Positions 1 through 8,513 of a DNA stretch of 49,777 nt are shown piece after piece. The stretch is from NCBI GenBank assembly GCA_019746135.1, contig JAIESI010000028.1:1-49777 (forward strand). The letters are read 5' to 3'. Both the position numbers and the translations under genes were made by a program. How positions within the stretch are numbered: the stretch's first letter is position 1; each line of letters starts with the position of its first letter. Origin of the DNA: Xanthobacteraceae bacterium (GTDB taxonomy: Bacteria > Pseudomonadota > Alphaproteobacteria > Rhizobiales > Xanthobacteraceae). The notes under the pieces are model-generated. The model had not been told where the DNA came from. It made no database searches and saw only the letters and a list, made by a program, of their open reading frames with translations.

Positions 1-663
1 TCCGAGGGAAAGGTGCTGGAGGATCCGGCGAAGGAAGCGCCGTCCATCGTCTATCAGCGCACCATTTCGCCGACCGAAGCGCCCGACAAGGTCACCGAGG
101 TCCGCATCGGCTTCGAGAAGGGCGACGCGGTTTCGATCGACGGCAAAAAGCTCTCGCCGGCGGCGGTGCTGACCAGGCTCAATGAGCTCGGCCACGACAA
201 CGGCATCGGCCGGCTCGATCTGGTCGAGAACCGTTTCGTCGGCATGAAGTCGCGCGGCGTCTACGAGACGCCGGGCGGCACGATCCTGCTTGCGGCGCAC
301 CGCGCCATCGAGTCGATCACCCTCGACCGCGGCGCGGCGCATCTCAAGGACGAGCTGATGCCGCGTTACGCCGAGCTGATCTACAACGGCTTCTGGTTTA
401 CGCCGGAGCGCGAGATGATCCAGGCGCTGATCGACAAGAGCCAGGAGCATGTCGAGGGCGAGGTGCGGCTCAAGCTCTACAAGGGCAATGTCATGATGGC
501 CGGGCGCGAGAGCGCCAAGTCGCTCTATTCGTCGACGCTGGTCACCTTCGAGGATGATAAGGGCGCCTACGACCAGAAGGACGCCGAGGGCTTCATCCGG
601 TTGAACGCTTTGCGGCTGCGCACGTTGGGTATGCGCCGAAAGAAGCTCAAGCTCGACAACTGA
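1..663 (+). CDS. argG: Argininosuccinate synthase, C-terminal part (5' end outside window)
   Basis: The frame is open from the first base and ends with TGA at 661-663, so only the last 220 residues are here. Argininosuccinate synthase joins citrulline and aspartate with ATP in arginine biosynthesis, in the cytoplasm. The segment has the C-terminal synthetase and multimerisation region: a [20 protein letters not shown] stretch around residues 75-95 and an [17 protein letters not shown] stretch straight after it, both typical of ArgG. A basic tail (RRKKLKLDN) ends the protein. The ATP-binding N-terminal domain is not in the window. The assignment rests on these family-specific blocks. No other arginine gene is adjacent here. 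Confidence 0.93.
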   Translation, partial: SEGKVLEDPAKEAPSIVYQRTISPTEAPDKVTEVRIGFEKGDAVSIDGKKLSPAAVLTRLNELGHDNGIGRLDLVENRFVGMKSRGVYETPGGTILLAAHRAIESITLDRGAAHLKDELMPRYAELIYNGFWFTPEREMIQALIDKSQEHVEGEVRLKLYKGNVMMAGRESAKSLYSSTLVTFEDDKGAYDQKDAEGFIRLNALRLRTLGMRRKKLKLDN

Positions 664-705
664 CCCGCGGGAGCTGCGCCGCGGCTTGCTCCGGAACAGG
701 CAGGC

Positions 706-1008
706 ATGCGGAACCTGATCGGCAAGATCGCGCTCACCACCGGCTCGGCGCTGGTCGCCGGCGCATTGCTGGTCATCGCCTATCTCGCCGCGGGCACCTT
801 CGTCCTGGCGGGCTTCCTGTCGGCGGTGTTCCTGGTCGGCGAAAAGACCGACGTGGTGCAGTACGTGTTTGCGCCGATCGCGTTCTCGGCGGTGCTGATC
901 TTCGCCGCCGCCTCCTGGGGGCTCGGCGCGCTCGGCGTCGGCGCGTGGTGGCTTTGGAAGCGCAAGCGCCCGGGCGACGACAGCGGCCCGGCGGCGCCTT
1001 CGCCGTGA
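706..1008 (+). CDS. Small two-helix membrane protein, unknown function
   Basis: 100 residues, beginning MRNLIGKIAL 42 bp after argG. There are two hydrophobic spans, roughly residues 8-45 (probably one long or two close helices) and 58-86, the second ending in WWLWKRKRPG. That leaves a short basic and acidic Pro-rich tail, probably cytoplasmic. I recognise no family. The same strand and short gap suggest it could be read through from argG. Codon use matches its neighbours, so it is likely a real gene, although the opposite strand is also open here. Confidence 0.6.
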   Translation: MRNLIGKIALTTGSALVAGALLVIAYLAAGTFVLAGFLSAVFLVGEKTDVVQYVFAPIAFSAVLIFAAASWGLGALGVGAWWLWKRKRPGDDSGPAAPSP

Positions 1009-1099
1009 GGCCGGCGGAAATTCTCAAGTAAATCCGCGGGCTAAGCCTTCATTAACCATAACCGGGCGTTAATGCAGCTTGAGTTTGGCCCGGATTCGC

Positions 1100-1765
1100 A
1101 TGCGCCTGCGTCTCGTATTTGTCGTGCTGTCGACCGCGCTGGTTTTGTCCGCCTGCGCCGGTCCGCGGCCGCGCTATGCCGCGGCACCGGCGACACCTGT
1201 TCAAGCCTCCGATCTCGACGTACGCGCCTACGGCGCGCCGCAGCCCGCGTCCTATGCCCAGCGCCGCGTCACCCAGGCGGTGCCGGTCGCGGCCACCTTC
1301 GAGGACGGTCCTTACACGCTCGACAGCGGCGACAAGCTTCGCATCGTCGTGTTCGGCCAGGACACGCTCAGCAACAACTACACGGTCGACGCCCAGGGCC
1401 AGGTCAACATGCCGCTGATCGGCGGCGTGTCGGCGCGCGGCCTCACCACCGCGCAGCTTTCGGGGGCCATCGCCGGCCGGCTGAAGCAGAGCTTCATCCG
1501 CGATCCGAGCGTGGCGGTGGAGATCGAGACCTACCGGCCGTTCTTCGTGCTCGGCGAGGTGACGTTCCCCGGGCAATATCCTTACGTGCCCAACATGACG
1601 GTCGAGAACGCGATTGCGATCGCCGGCGGCTTCACGCCGCGCGCTTTCAAGGACAAGGTCACCGTCACGCGGAAAGCGCCGGGCGGCGAGCTGCGCTACA
1701 AGCTGCCGCTGCGCAACCCGGTGCGGCCGGGCGATACGATCACGGTCGGCGAGCGCTGGTTCTGA
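1100..1765 (+). CDS. Polysaccharide export lipoprotein, Wza/SLBB family
   Basis: Outer-membrane auxiliary proteins of this family form or gate the channel that exports capsule or exopolysaccharide. I place the start at the ATG at 1100, giving 221 residues. An upstream TTG at 1079 is possible but would put extra residues before the signal peptide. The N-terminus MRLRLVFVV leads to a lipobox ending in LSAC, so it is a predicted lipoprotein. Residues about 70-140 match the Poly_export domain (YTLDSGDKLRI, then GQVNMPLIGG). The rest resembles the SLBB part (PFFVLGEVTFPGQYPY, then GDTITVGERWF). At this length it is a short family member lacking extra SLBB repeats. No polymerase, flippase or chain-length regulator lies beside it, so it is an orphan here. 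Confidence 0.85.
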   Translation: MRLRLVFVVLSTALVLSACAGPRPRYAAAPATPVQASDLDVRAYGAPQPASYAQRRVTQAVPVAATFEDGPYTLDSGDKLRIVVFGQDTLSNNYTVDAQGQVNMPLIGGVSARGLTTAQLSGAIAGRLKQSFIRDPSVAVEIETYRPFFVLGEVTFPGQYPYVPNMTVENAIAIAGGFTPRAFKDKVTVTRKAPGGELRYKLPLRNPVRPGDTITVGERWF

Positions 1766-1809
1766 GCTAGCGCATAGCCGTCCGGAGGACGGCGTCGCTT
1801 CGCTCGCCT

Positions 1810-1850
1810 ATGTCCCGGAAAAGTGGGCACCGGTTTTCCGAAAAGGACAT
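1810..1850. repeat. Palindromic intergenic repeat between convergent genes
   Basis: The arms ATGTCC and GGACAT enclose CGGAAAA and TTTTCCG, giving a hairpin between the stops of the export lipoprotein and cytochrome b561 genes. Its layout (CCCGAAAA, then GGTTTTCGGA) resembles the repeats at 13145, 31994 and 32055. It may also act as a two-way transcription end. Confidence 0.6.
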
Positions 1851-1859
1851 GCGCAAACG

Positions 1860-2417
1860 CTAGATGCCGCCCAGCGCGCGCGGCAGCATCCGCCGCAGCA
1901 CATTGTCGCGATGGATGACGTGGTGCTGCAGCGCCGCGCCGATATGCATCACCACGAGAACGGCCACGAGCCAGCCCGTGTATTTGTGGAACGCGAACAG
2001 CTTCTCCGAGAGCGGCTCGTTCTTGGCAATGATCATCGGCAGCTCGAACAGCCCGAAGAACGGCGTCTTCGCGCCGTAGGCCGAGTTGGCGAGGTAGCCT
2101 GTGACGGACATCAGAAGCAGCAGCACATAGAGCAGCCCGTGCACGGCCGACGAAGCGGCCCTCTGCCAGCGGGCAATCGTCGGGTCGGGCGCGGGCGCGC
2201 CGACCATCAGCCGGTTGATCAGCCGCAGGATCATCAGCAGCAGGATCAGGATGCCGAGCGACTTGTGCAGATTGTAGAGCGTGTCCTGCAGCGGCCCGCC
2301 GCTGACCCAGGTCATCGCGATGCTCACCGGGATGGTGGTGAGCACGCAGGCCGCCACGGCCCAATGCAGCCACTTCGAGCTTGCCGGATAGCCGTCCTTT
2401 CGGGTGCCGTAGGTCAT
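1860..2417 (-). CDS. Cytochrome b561 family membrane protein
   Basis: A four-helix di-haem b-type cytochrome of the inner membrane that passes electrons between quinone and a partner. I chose the ATG at 2417 because GGAGG sits 6-7 bases upstream. It gives 185 residues (MTYGTRKDGYP onward). The usual haem-ligand histidines are visible: one in KWLHWAVA (helix 1), one in LHKSLGIL (helix 2), and a later pair in FAFHKYTGW and VVMHIGAALQHH. Helices lie at about 15-35, 50-70, 90-112 and 142-165. It stands alone, so its partner is unknown. Confidence 0.88.
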   Translation of the reverse strand: MTYGTRKDGYPASSKWLHWAVAACVLTTIPVSIAMTWVSGGPLQDTLYNLHKSLGILILLLMILRLINRLMVGAPAPDPTIARWQRAASSAVHGLLYVLLLLMSVTGYLANSAYGAKTPFFGLFELPMIIAKNEPLSEKLFAFHKYTGWLVAVLVVMHIGAALQHHVIHRDNVLRRMLPRALGGI

Positions 2418-2526
2418 CGGTTTCCTCCGCCGTCGCTGCGGCATTTGAGCCAGACAATGCGGGCGAATGGCAAGGGGGTGGCTTTTACCCTAGGATGGCC
2501 GGGCAAACTTGAAGGAGATGGGCGTC

Positions 2527-3489
2527 ATGCGCGCATTCCGTTTTGCCTTCGTATTGCTGGGAATTCTCTGCATCGCAACGCCGGCCGTTGCCGACAAGTT
2601 TCCAAGCCGGCCGATCAAGTTCGTCGTCGGCTTCCTCGCCGGTGGGCCGAACGACATCGTCGCCCGCATCTTCTGCGACTTTTTGCAGCCGCATCTCGGC
2701 CAGCCCTGCGTGGTCGAGAACAAGGCCGGGCAGGGCGGCATGATCGCCGCGAAGTCGGTGATCGATTCAGCCCCTGATGGCTACACCATCATGTTCGTCG
2801 CGCCGAACAACGCGATCGGCCAGACGCTCTACAAGAGCCTGCCGTTCAACCACGTGCGCGACACCACGCCGATCGCCGGCACCATGCGGCTCGCCAACAT
2901 CATGGTGGTGCCGCCCGACCTGCCGGTGAAGAACGTCGCCGACTTCATCGCCTACAGCAAAGCCAATCCGGGCAAGGTTACGCTGGCCTCGTCCGGCAAC
3001 GGCACCTCGGTGCACATGTCGGGCGAGCTGTTCAAGATGATGGCCAACATCGACATGGTGCACGTGCCCTATCGCGGCTCGGCCGGCATCTATCCCGATC
3101 TCATGACCGGCAAGGTGCACGTGCTGTTCGACAACCTGCCGGGCTCGATCGAGTTCGTGCGGACCGGCAAGCTGAAGGCGCTTGCCGTGACCACGGTAAA
3201 GCGCAACGAGGCGCTGCCCGACGTGCCGGCGGTCGGCGAAACCGTGCAGGGCTACGAGGCGAGCGTGTTCTACGGCGTCGCGGGCCCGAAGGGCATTCCG
3301 GCCGACGCGCTCGACGTGCTGAACAAGGCGTTCAACGCGGCGCTCGCCGATCCGAAGATCAGGCAGCGCATCAAGGAGCTCGGCGGGGAGCCGACGCCGA
3401 TGACGCCGGCCGAGTTCGGCAAGGTTCTGGCCGACGAGACCGAAAAGTGGGGCAAGGTGGTGCGGGCGGCGAATCTGTCGGTGGAGTGA
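2527..3489 (+). CDS. Bug/TctC-family periplasmic solute-binding protein
   Basis: These proteins bind small carboxylates or related ligands in the periplasm for tripartite tricarboxylate transporters. The ATG at 2527 follows GAAGGAG by 9 bases and begins a clear signal peptide (MRAFRFAFVLL, with cleavage near PAVA-DK), giving 320 residues. Typical family blocks are present: YPxRPIK-like SRPIKFVVGF at the mature N-terminus, VVENKAGQGG near residue 65, VPYRGSAGIYPDLMTG, and GKLKALAVTT. No TctA or TctB membrane subunits lie nearby, so it is an orphan binding protein. Its ligand cannot be read from sequence. Confidence 0.9.
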   Translation: MRAFRFAFVLLGILCIATPAVADKFPSRPIKFVVGFLAGGPNDIVARIFCDFLQPHLGQPCVVENKAGQGGMIAAKSVIDSAPDGYTIMFVAPNNAIGQTLYKSLPFNHVRDTTPIAGTMRLANIMVVPPDLPVKNVADFIAYSKANPGKVTLASSGNGTSVHMSGELFKMMANIDMVHVPYRGSAGIYPDLMTGKVHVLFDNLPGSIEFVRTGKLKALAVTTVKRNEALPDVPAVGETVQGYEASVFYGVAGPKGIPADALDVLNKAFNAALADPKIRQRIKELGGEPTPMTPAEFGKVLADETEKWGKVVRAANLSVE

Positions 3490-3522
3490 TCGCTGGCGCT
3501 TGCGCGGAGCGGCAAAAAGAAA

Positions 3523-3549
3523 CGGCCGCGCGGTCGCGCCGCGCGGCCG
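3523..3549. terminator. GC-rich hairpin between convergent genes
   Basis: CGGCCGCGCGG and CCGCGCGGCCG form a perfect 11-bp stem around a TCGCG loop. It sits between a plus-strand gene ending at 3489 and a minus-strand gene ending at 3577. There is no long T-run, but the position suits a two-way terminator. Confidence 0.55.
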
Positions 3550-3576
3550 AAACGTTTGCGGTGATGACGCTGCCGC

Positions 3577-4254
3577 CTACTTCTTCATGTGCTTGGCGAA
3601 GAAATCGGTCGTGCGCTTCCACGCCACGTCGCGGCTGTCCTTGTGGAAGCTGCCGCGCTCGTCGCAATGGAAGCCGTGCCCGCCTTCCTTGTAGACGTAG
3701 ATCTCGCAGTCGCCGCCGCGCTTCTGCTTGATGATCTCGACGTCGGTCATCGGGATGCTGGCGTCCTTCTCGCCGAAGTGAAGCTGGGTCGGGCACTTCG
3801 GCTTCTCGTCGGCGAAGGCGACGATGCGGCCGCCGTAATAGCCGACCGCGGCGCTCAGGCCGGACAGCCGGGTCGCGGCGAGGAACGCGATCGTGCCGCC
3901 CATGCAGAAGCCGACGATGCCGATCGGGCCCGCGTTCTTGATGTCCTTGATCGCGGCGTCGGTGTCGCGCAGCATCGCGTCCCAGTCGGGCTTGGCGACG
4001 AAGGTGCGCGACTTCTCGATCTCCGGCGGCGTGTAGCCGGACTGGTAGTCCTTCTGCGTGCGGTCGAACAGCGCCGGCGCCACCGCGACATAGCCTTCCT
4101 TGGCGAAGTCGTCGCAGACTTTGCGGATGTGCTGGTTGACGCCGAAAATCTCCTGGATCACCACGATACCGCCCTTGGCCCCTCCCGCCGGATCGGCGCG
4201 ATAGGCGCCAAGCTGATGGCTGTCGGCCGCGGTGAGCGTGAAATGTTTACCCAA
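3577..4254 (-). CDS. Dienelactone hydrolase family protein
   Basis: An alpha/beta hydrolase of about the usual length (225 residues). The family includes carboxymethylenebutenolidase of the chlorocatechol/beta-ketoadipate route. The nucleophile is the cysteine in GFCMGG (about residue 117). The acid is the aspartate in FGEKDASIP and the base is the histidine in GGHGFHCDERGSF, so the full Cys-Asp-His triad is present. The start is a TTG at 4254, supported by GGGAGG 7 bases upstream. No aromatic-degradation genes are adjacent, so the substrate is open. Confidence 0.9.
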   Translation of the reverse strand: MGKHFTLTAADSHQLGAYRADPAGGAKGGIVVIQEIFGVNQHIRKVCDDFAKEGYVAVAPALFDRTQKDYQSGYTPPEIEKSRTFVAKPDWDAMLRDTDAAIKDIKNAGPIGIVGFCMGGTIAFLAATRLSGLSAAVGYYGGRIVAFADEKPKCPTQLHFGEKDASIPMTDVEIIKQKRGGDCEIYVYKEGGHGFHCDERGSFHKDSRDVAWKRTTDFFAKHMKK

Positions 4255-4481
4255 CTGAACCTCCCGATGTTCGCATCATATTGAAACTCGTTTCCCATCT
4301 GGCCGAAACGGGCTCAACCCGGGCCGGCCTGAATATCTGTTTATCATTGCCGATCAGGGATTTGAACCGCATCCGCCGCAGGTCGGCCCTGAACCTTTTC
4401 CGCCCGCCGCCCGACCAATGCGCGGATAGGCAATCAACCGATCCGCATCGATTGATCCGCGGGTCACAGAGGAGAGGTTCG

Positions 4482-5024
4482 ATGATTCGTAAGTCAGCCC
4501 TTCTGGCCGTTGCCGCGACCGCGGCGCTCGGGTTCGCTCTGCTCAACCCGACGCTGGCGAGCGCCAAGGGCGGCCACGGCGGCCATCATGGCGGCGGCCA
4601 TCACGGCGGCGGCCATCATGGCGGCGGCCATCACGGCGGCGGCCATCACGGCGGTGGCCATCACGGCGGCGGCCATCACGGCCACGGCCATCACGGCCAC
4701 GGCCATCATGGTCACGGCCATCATGGTCACGGCCATCACCGCCGGCACTGGCACGTGCACTATCGCCACCATCGGCCGATCTGGTACACCCCGCGGCCCG
4801 TCTATTACGCGGCTCGCCCGGTCGTCAGCACGCCTGGTCCGTGCTCCTGCCTGAGCAAGGAATACACGCCGCAGGGTCAGGTTCTGTTCAAGGACCGCTG
4901 CACCAACGAGGCGGCGATCAACCCGCCGCTCCAGCAGCAGAGCGCCGTCGAGGCGCCGCAGCAGAGCTCGGCGAGCTACCAGCCGCAGCCCGCGAACATG
5001 CTGCCGCAACAGCCGGTGCAGTAG
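4482..5024 (+). CDS. Secreted His/Gly-repeat protein
   Basis: The start at ATG 4482 follows GGAGAGG by 4 bases and yields 180 residues. Residues 1-28 are a signal peptide (MIRKSALLAVAA, ending ASA-KG). Residues 35-84 are ten five-residue units: six HHGGG followed by four HHGHG. Then comes a His/Tyr/Arg-rich stretch, a segment with three cysteines (CSC and a later C in KDRCTNEA), and a Gln/Pro-rich tail. The histidine density suggests binding of Ni, Zn or Cu in the periplasm or outside the cell; this is inferred from composition only. The gene stands alone and is followed by a good terminator. Confidence 0.8.
   Translation: MIRKSALLAVAATAALGFALLNPTLASAKGGHGGHHGGGHHGGGHHGGGHHGGGHHGGGHHGGGHHGHGHHGHGHHGHGHHGHGHHRRHWHVHYRHHRPIWYTPRPVYYAARPVVSTPGPCSCLSKEYTPQGQVLFKDRCTNEAAINPPLQQQSAVEAPQQSSASYQPQPANMLPQQPVQ
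4584..4733 (+). repeat. 15-bp coding tandem repeat (10 units)
   Basis: Ten in-frame units of about CATCAYGGCSRCGGC encode HHGGG x6 then HHGHG x4. The units are near-identical at the DNA level, so copy number could vary between strains. Confidence 0.85.
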
Positions 5025-5050
5025 GCTCCAAGCTTGTGGTTCGAGACGGA

Positions 5051-5078
5051 GAACCCCGGCCTTGCGCCGGGGTTCTTT
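5051..5078 (+). terminator. Rho-independent-type terminator
   Basis: GAACCCCGGC and GCCGGGGTTC form a perfect 10-bp stem with a CTTGC loop, followed by TTTGCC. It lies 26 bp after the His-rich gene stop. Confidence 0.75.
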
Positions 5079-5080
5079 GC

Positions 5081-6043
5081 CTATTGCGTCTTCAGCCGCG
5101 ACAGCACGCGCGCCTTGCTCGCGACGTCGCCCTGCAGGCGCTGCTTGAATCCGGCCGCGTCGAGATAGAGATCGTCGGGTTGGCCGGCGCGCTTGGCGAT
5201 GGTGACGTAAACGTCGTCCTTCGCCGCGTCGCGGCAGGCCGCGCCGAGCTTGGCCAGAACAGGCTCCGGCGTCGAAAGCGGCGCGAGCAGGCCGCCGAAG
5301 CTGACCGGGATCACGTCGTAGCCCTGCTCGCGCGCCGTCGGCACGTCCGGGAAGGTCGCAATGCGCTTGTCGGAGAACACCGCGATGATGCGGAGGTTCT
5401 GGCCGACCTCGGTGCCCATCACCTGCGAGATGAAATCGAGACGGCCGCCGAGCAGTTCGGCAATCGATTGCAGCCCGGTGCGGAACGGAATGTCCTTGGT
5501 GTCGGCACCGGCGCTCTGCTGCAGCTCCTCCATCGCCAGGTGCGGAATGGTGAGCAGGCCGGGATGGCCGTAGTTGAGCTGGCCGGGCCGCCGCTTCGCT
5601 TCGGCGATCAGATCGGCGACCGACTTGAGCGGCGAATCCGGCCGCACCGCGAGTCCCATGGTGTTGACGAAGGTCTGGCAGATCGGCGCGAGCGAATCCG
5701 GCTTGTAGCCCGCTTCCGCGCCGCCGCGGGCTTGCGGCAGCACCGACAGCACCAGCGCCGGCGCAAACAGCAGCGTGTAGCCGTCCGGCTCGGCGCGCAC
5801 GACGGAGGCCGTGCCGATCGCGCCGCTGCCGCCGGTGCGGTTCTCGACGATGAGCTGCTGGCCGAGCTTGCCGGACAGGCTCGTGGTCAGCGCCCGGGCC
5901 AGGATGTCCGGCGCGCTGCCGGGGCCGTACGGCACCACGACCTTGATGACGCGGTTCGGATAATCGCTCTGTGCGAACGCGGGCTGTGATGCGGCGGCGA
6001 GTGCGCCGGCCAGTGCGATGGCGGGTAGGAACACTTTCAACAT
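5081..6043 (-). CDS. Bug/TctC-family periplasmic solute-binding protein
   Basis: 320 residues from the ATG at 6043, with a G-rich run just upstream. A TTG at 6055 would add four residues. The signal peptide is MLKVFLPAIALAGALAAA, cleaving near AFA-QS. Family blocks are YPNRVIKVVVPYGPGSAPDILAR, VENRTGGSGAIGTA, LLFAPALVLSV, and the C-terminal GFKQRL. It closely resembles the protein at 6406-7365 (both carry PNRVxKxV, ALVLSVxPQAR and LNYGHxGxLTIPHLAMEE), so the two are recent paralogues separated by a cupin gene. No transporter membrane subunits are present. Confidence 0.9.
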   Translation of the reverse strand: MLKVFLPAIALAGALAAASQPAFAQSDYPNRVIKVVVPYGPGSAPDILARALTTSLSGKLGQQLIVENRTGGSGAIGTASVVRAEPDGYTLLFAPALVLSVLPQARGGAEAGYKPDSLAPICQTFVNTMGLAVRPDSPLKSVADLIAEAKRRPGQLNYGHPGLLTIPHLAMEELQQSAGADTKDIPFRTGLQSIAELLGGRLDFISQVMGTEVGQNLRIIAVFSDKRIATFPDVPTAREQGYDVIPVSFGGLLAPLSTPEPVLAKLGAACRDAAKDDVYVTIAKRAGQPDDLYLDAAGFKQRLQGDVASKARVLSRLKTQ

Positions 6044-6057
6044 GGCAGCCCCCAAGT

Positions 6058-6387
6058 TTATCCGTGATGCACGGCGATCCAGATTGTCGGCTCGTCCTTG
6101 TCAGTCCATTCCACGCGATGGCGCGCATGCGCCGGGATGCGCAGATAGTCGCCGCGCCTGAGCCTGCGCGGCGCGGTTTCACCGTCAAACAGAACGGCGG
6201 CGGAGCCTGCGACCACGATCACCCATTCGGGCTTGTCCTGATCGTACCAGAAGCCCGGCGGGCTTGAATGGCCGTGGGAGACGATCCGCTCGATGCGCAG
6301 GTTCGTGGCCGTGAGCAGCGTGGTGATCTGCTCGTCCGCGAGCGCACCGGAAATGCCGGCAAACAGGTTGCCGCCGTCGATCGTCAT
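6058..6387 (-). CDS. Cupin-domain protein
   Basis: 109 residues, one cupin barrel. Motif 1 is loosely conserved (VSHGHSSPPGFWYDQDKPEWVIVVAG) and motif 2 is GDYLRIPAHARHRVEW, so metal-binding histidines are plausible. The start is the ATG at 6387, about 18 bp after the upstream TctC stop. The downstream TctC gene begins 14 bp past its stop, so the three genes are probably one transcript. A small-molecule sensing or enzymatic role tied to the TctC ligands is possible but not shown. Confidence 0.82.
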   Translation of the reverse strand: MTIDGGNLFAGISGALADEQITTLLTATNLRIERIVSHGHSSPPGFWYDQDKPEWVIVVAGSAAVLFDGETAPRRLRRGDYLRIPAHARHRVEWTDKDEPTIWIAVHHG

Positions 6388-6405
6388 GCCCGCCTCCGCG
6401 GCGGA

Positions 6406-7365
6406 TCAGGGTTGGGTTTTCACCCGCGTCAGCACCGCGGCTTTGCGCTCGACGTCGCGCTTGAGCCGCTGGCTGAACGCTGCCGCGTCGCCGTAATAAT
6501 CGTCCGGCTGCGCGGCGCGCTTGGCGGTGGTCGCGTAAGCCTCATCCTTGGCTGCACCGGCGCAGGCGCCGGCGAGCCTCGAGACGACGGGAGCGGGCGT
6601 CGCGGCGGGCGCCATCAGCCCGCCGAAGCTTGCGGGGCTCACGTCGAAGCCCTGTTCCTTCACGGTCGGCACGCTGGGAAACGCCGGATGCCGCGTTTCG
6701 GCGAACACGCCGATCACGCGGATGTTCTGGCCGCTGGCGGAGCCGAGCACGATCGAGGCGACGTCGATCCGTCCGCCGATCAGGTCGGTCAGCACCAGCG
6801 GCTCGCCGCGGAACGGGATGTCCTTGATGTCGATCTGCGCGGTCTGGAGGAACTCCTCCATCGCCAGATGCGGGATCGTCAGCACGCCCTGATGCCCGTA
6901 GTTCAGTGCGCCGGGCTTCTGCTTCGCCGCGGCCACCAGGTCGGCGACGTTCTTGATCGGCGACTCGGGCGCAACCGCGAGTGCCATCGCGTTGGTGAAG
7001 GTCTGGCAGACCGGGACGAGCGCAGCCGGCTCGTAGCCGGTGTCCTTGCGCGCCTGCGGATAGACCGACAGCACCAGCGCCGGCGCAAACAGCAGCGTAT
7101 AGCCGTCGGCGTCGCCGCGGGCGACCGAGGCGGTGCCGAGCGCGCCGCCCGCGCCCGGCTTGTTCTCGATGATGAACTGCTGGCCGAGCCGGGAGGACAG
7201 TCCGGCGGCAAGGCCTCGCGCCAGAATGTCGGTGGTGCTGCCGGCGACGTAAGGGTTGACGATCTTCACCACGCGGTTCGGATAGTCGCCCTGTGCGTTC
7301 GCGCCGTGTGCGGTCAATCCGGCCAGCACGAGCGCTGCCGCAACCCGCAATGAAACTCGGCCCAT
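6406..7365 (-). CDS. Bug/TctC-family periplasmic solute-binding protein
   Basis: 319 residues from the ATG at 7365, chosen because GGGAGGAG lies 7-8 bases upstream. Signal peptide MGRVSLRVAAALVLAGLTA, cleavage near ANA-QG. Family blocks are DYPNRVVKIVNPYVAGSTTDILAR, IIENKPGAGGALGTASVA and LNYGHQGVLTIPHLAMEE. It is paralogous to 5081-6043. It lies 20 bp downstream of the flavin monooxygenase gene and 18 bp upstream of the cupin gene, which suggests an operon for uptake or sensing and oxidation of one compound class. Confidence 0.9.
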   Translation of the reverse strand: MGRVSLRVAAALVLAGLTAHGANAQGDYPNRVVKIVNPYVAGSTTDILARGLAAGLSSRLGQQFIIENKPGAGGALGTASVARGDADGYTLLFAPALVLSVYPQARKDTGYEPAALVPVCQTFTNAMALAVAPESPIKNVADLVAAAKQKPGALNYGHQGVLTIPHLAMEEFLQTAQIDIKDIPFRGEPLVLTDLIGGRIDVASIVLGSASGQNIRVIGVFAETRHPAFPSVPTVKEQGFDVSPASFGGLMAPAATPAPVVSRLAGACAGAAKDEAYATTAKRAAQPDDYYGDAAAFSQRLKRDVERKAAVLTRVKTQP

Positions 7366-7385
7366 CGAAGTCTCCTCCCGGTCGT

Positions 7386-8411
7386 TCATTGTTGTTTGGC
7401 GGTCAGGCCGAAGCCTTCGGCCAGCAGCTCGTAGGAATGTTTCCGCGCCTCGTGATCGTAGATCATGGTGGTCACCATGACCTCGTCCGCCTTGGTCGCC
7501 TCGATCAACGGCTCGAGATGCGCCATCACCTTGTCCTTGCTGCCGACGACGAGCCGGGCGCGGTTCTGCACGATCAGCGCCCGGTCGGATGGCGAATAGG
7601 TGTGCGCGGCCGCTTCTTCGGGACTCGGAATGGGTCCGTAGTGACCCTGCCGCCGCCTGGCAAAATTGAGATCGACCGAGGTGGCGAGCCGCTCCGCCTC
7701 CGCGTCGGTGTCGGCACAGACCGCATGCACGGCGAGGATCGCATGCGGCTCCGGCCGCTGCTCCGAAGGCTTGTATTGCTCGCGATAGCCGATCATCGGC
7801 CCGACCGGATCGAAGTCGGAAAAATGATGCGCGAAGGAGAAGCCCGCGCCGACATGCGCGGCAAGCTGCGCGCTGTAGCCCGATGAGCCGAGCAGGAAGA
7901 TCGGCGGCAGCGGCACGTCGGCCGGCATCGGCGTGACCTTGCGGAACGGATGGCTTTCCGGAAACGCGCGCTGCTCGAACGCGAGCAGTTCCTGAAAGCG
8001 GTCGAGGAAATCGTCACCCGCCGGGTCGTCCTGCCGCCGTCGCAACGCGTAAGAGGTCACCGGATCGGTGCCCGGTGCGCGGCCGAGGCCCAGGTCGATG
8101 CGGCCGGGAAACAGGCCCTCCAGCACCTTGTAGCGCTCGGCGACCTGCAGCGGTGCGTGGTTCGGCAGCATCACGCCGCCGGAGCCGACGCGCAGCCGCT
8201 CGGTCACCGCCGCGATCTGGCCGATCATGATGTCGGGCGCCGAGCTTGCGATGTTCGGCATGTTGTGATGTTCGGCCACCCAGTAGCGCGCAAAGCCCAG
8301 CCGGTCGGCAAGCCGCGCCAGATCGAGGCTGTTGCGCAGCGCCTGCGGGCCGGAATTGCCGGTGGTGACCGGAGACAGGTCGAGGACGGACAGCGGACGC
8401 AGCGGGGCCAT
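7386..8411 (-). CDS. LLM-class flavin-dependent oxidoreductase (luciferase-like)
   Basis: A luciferase-fold FMN-dependent monooxygenase of about 341 residues. The ATG at 8411 opens on [15 protein letters not shown], the usual beginning of this subfamily. An ATG at 8447 would add 12 residues that look non-conserved, and neither has a strong ribosome site. Diagnostic stretches are [12 protein letters not shown] (about 45-57), [38 protein letters not shown], and [17 protein letters not shown]. It is the first gene of a probable operon with TctC, cupin and TctC genes. The substrate is unknown. Confidence 0.88.
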   Translation of the reverse strand: MAPLRPLSVLDLSPVTTGNSGPQALRNSLDLARLADRLGFARYWVAEHHNMPNIASSAPDIMIGQIAAVTERLRVGSGGVMLPNHAPLQVAERYKVLEGLFPGRIDLGLGRAPGTDPVTSYALRRRQDDPAGDDFLDRFQELLAFEQRAFPESHPFRKVTPMPADVPLPPIFLLGSSGYSAQLAAHVGAGFSFAHHFSDFDPVGPMIGYREQYKPSEQRPEPHAILAVHAVCADTDAEAERLATSVDLNFARRRQGHYGPIPSPEEAAAHTYSPSDRALIVQNRARLVVGSKDKVMAHLEPLIEATKADEVMVTTMIYDHEARKHSYELLAEGFGLTAKQQ

Positions 8412-8513
8412 GTCCCAGAGGTAGCGCGCCGCAGGCATTTTTGCCATGCGGCCGGCGGCGTGGCCGGCTATGCGCCTTTGGCGATGGATCGCCGCCGCAA
8501 TGTCGAGCCGCGC

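Noticed and set aside
4584-4733. Possible CRISPR-like array from regular repeats
   Set aside because: The units are 15 bp, contiguous and in frame with no spacers. They are a coding tandem repeat.
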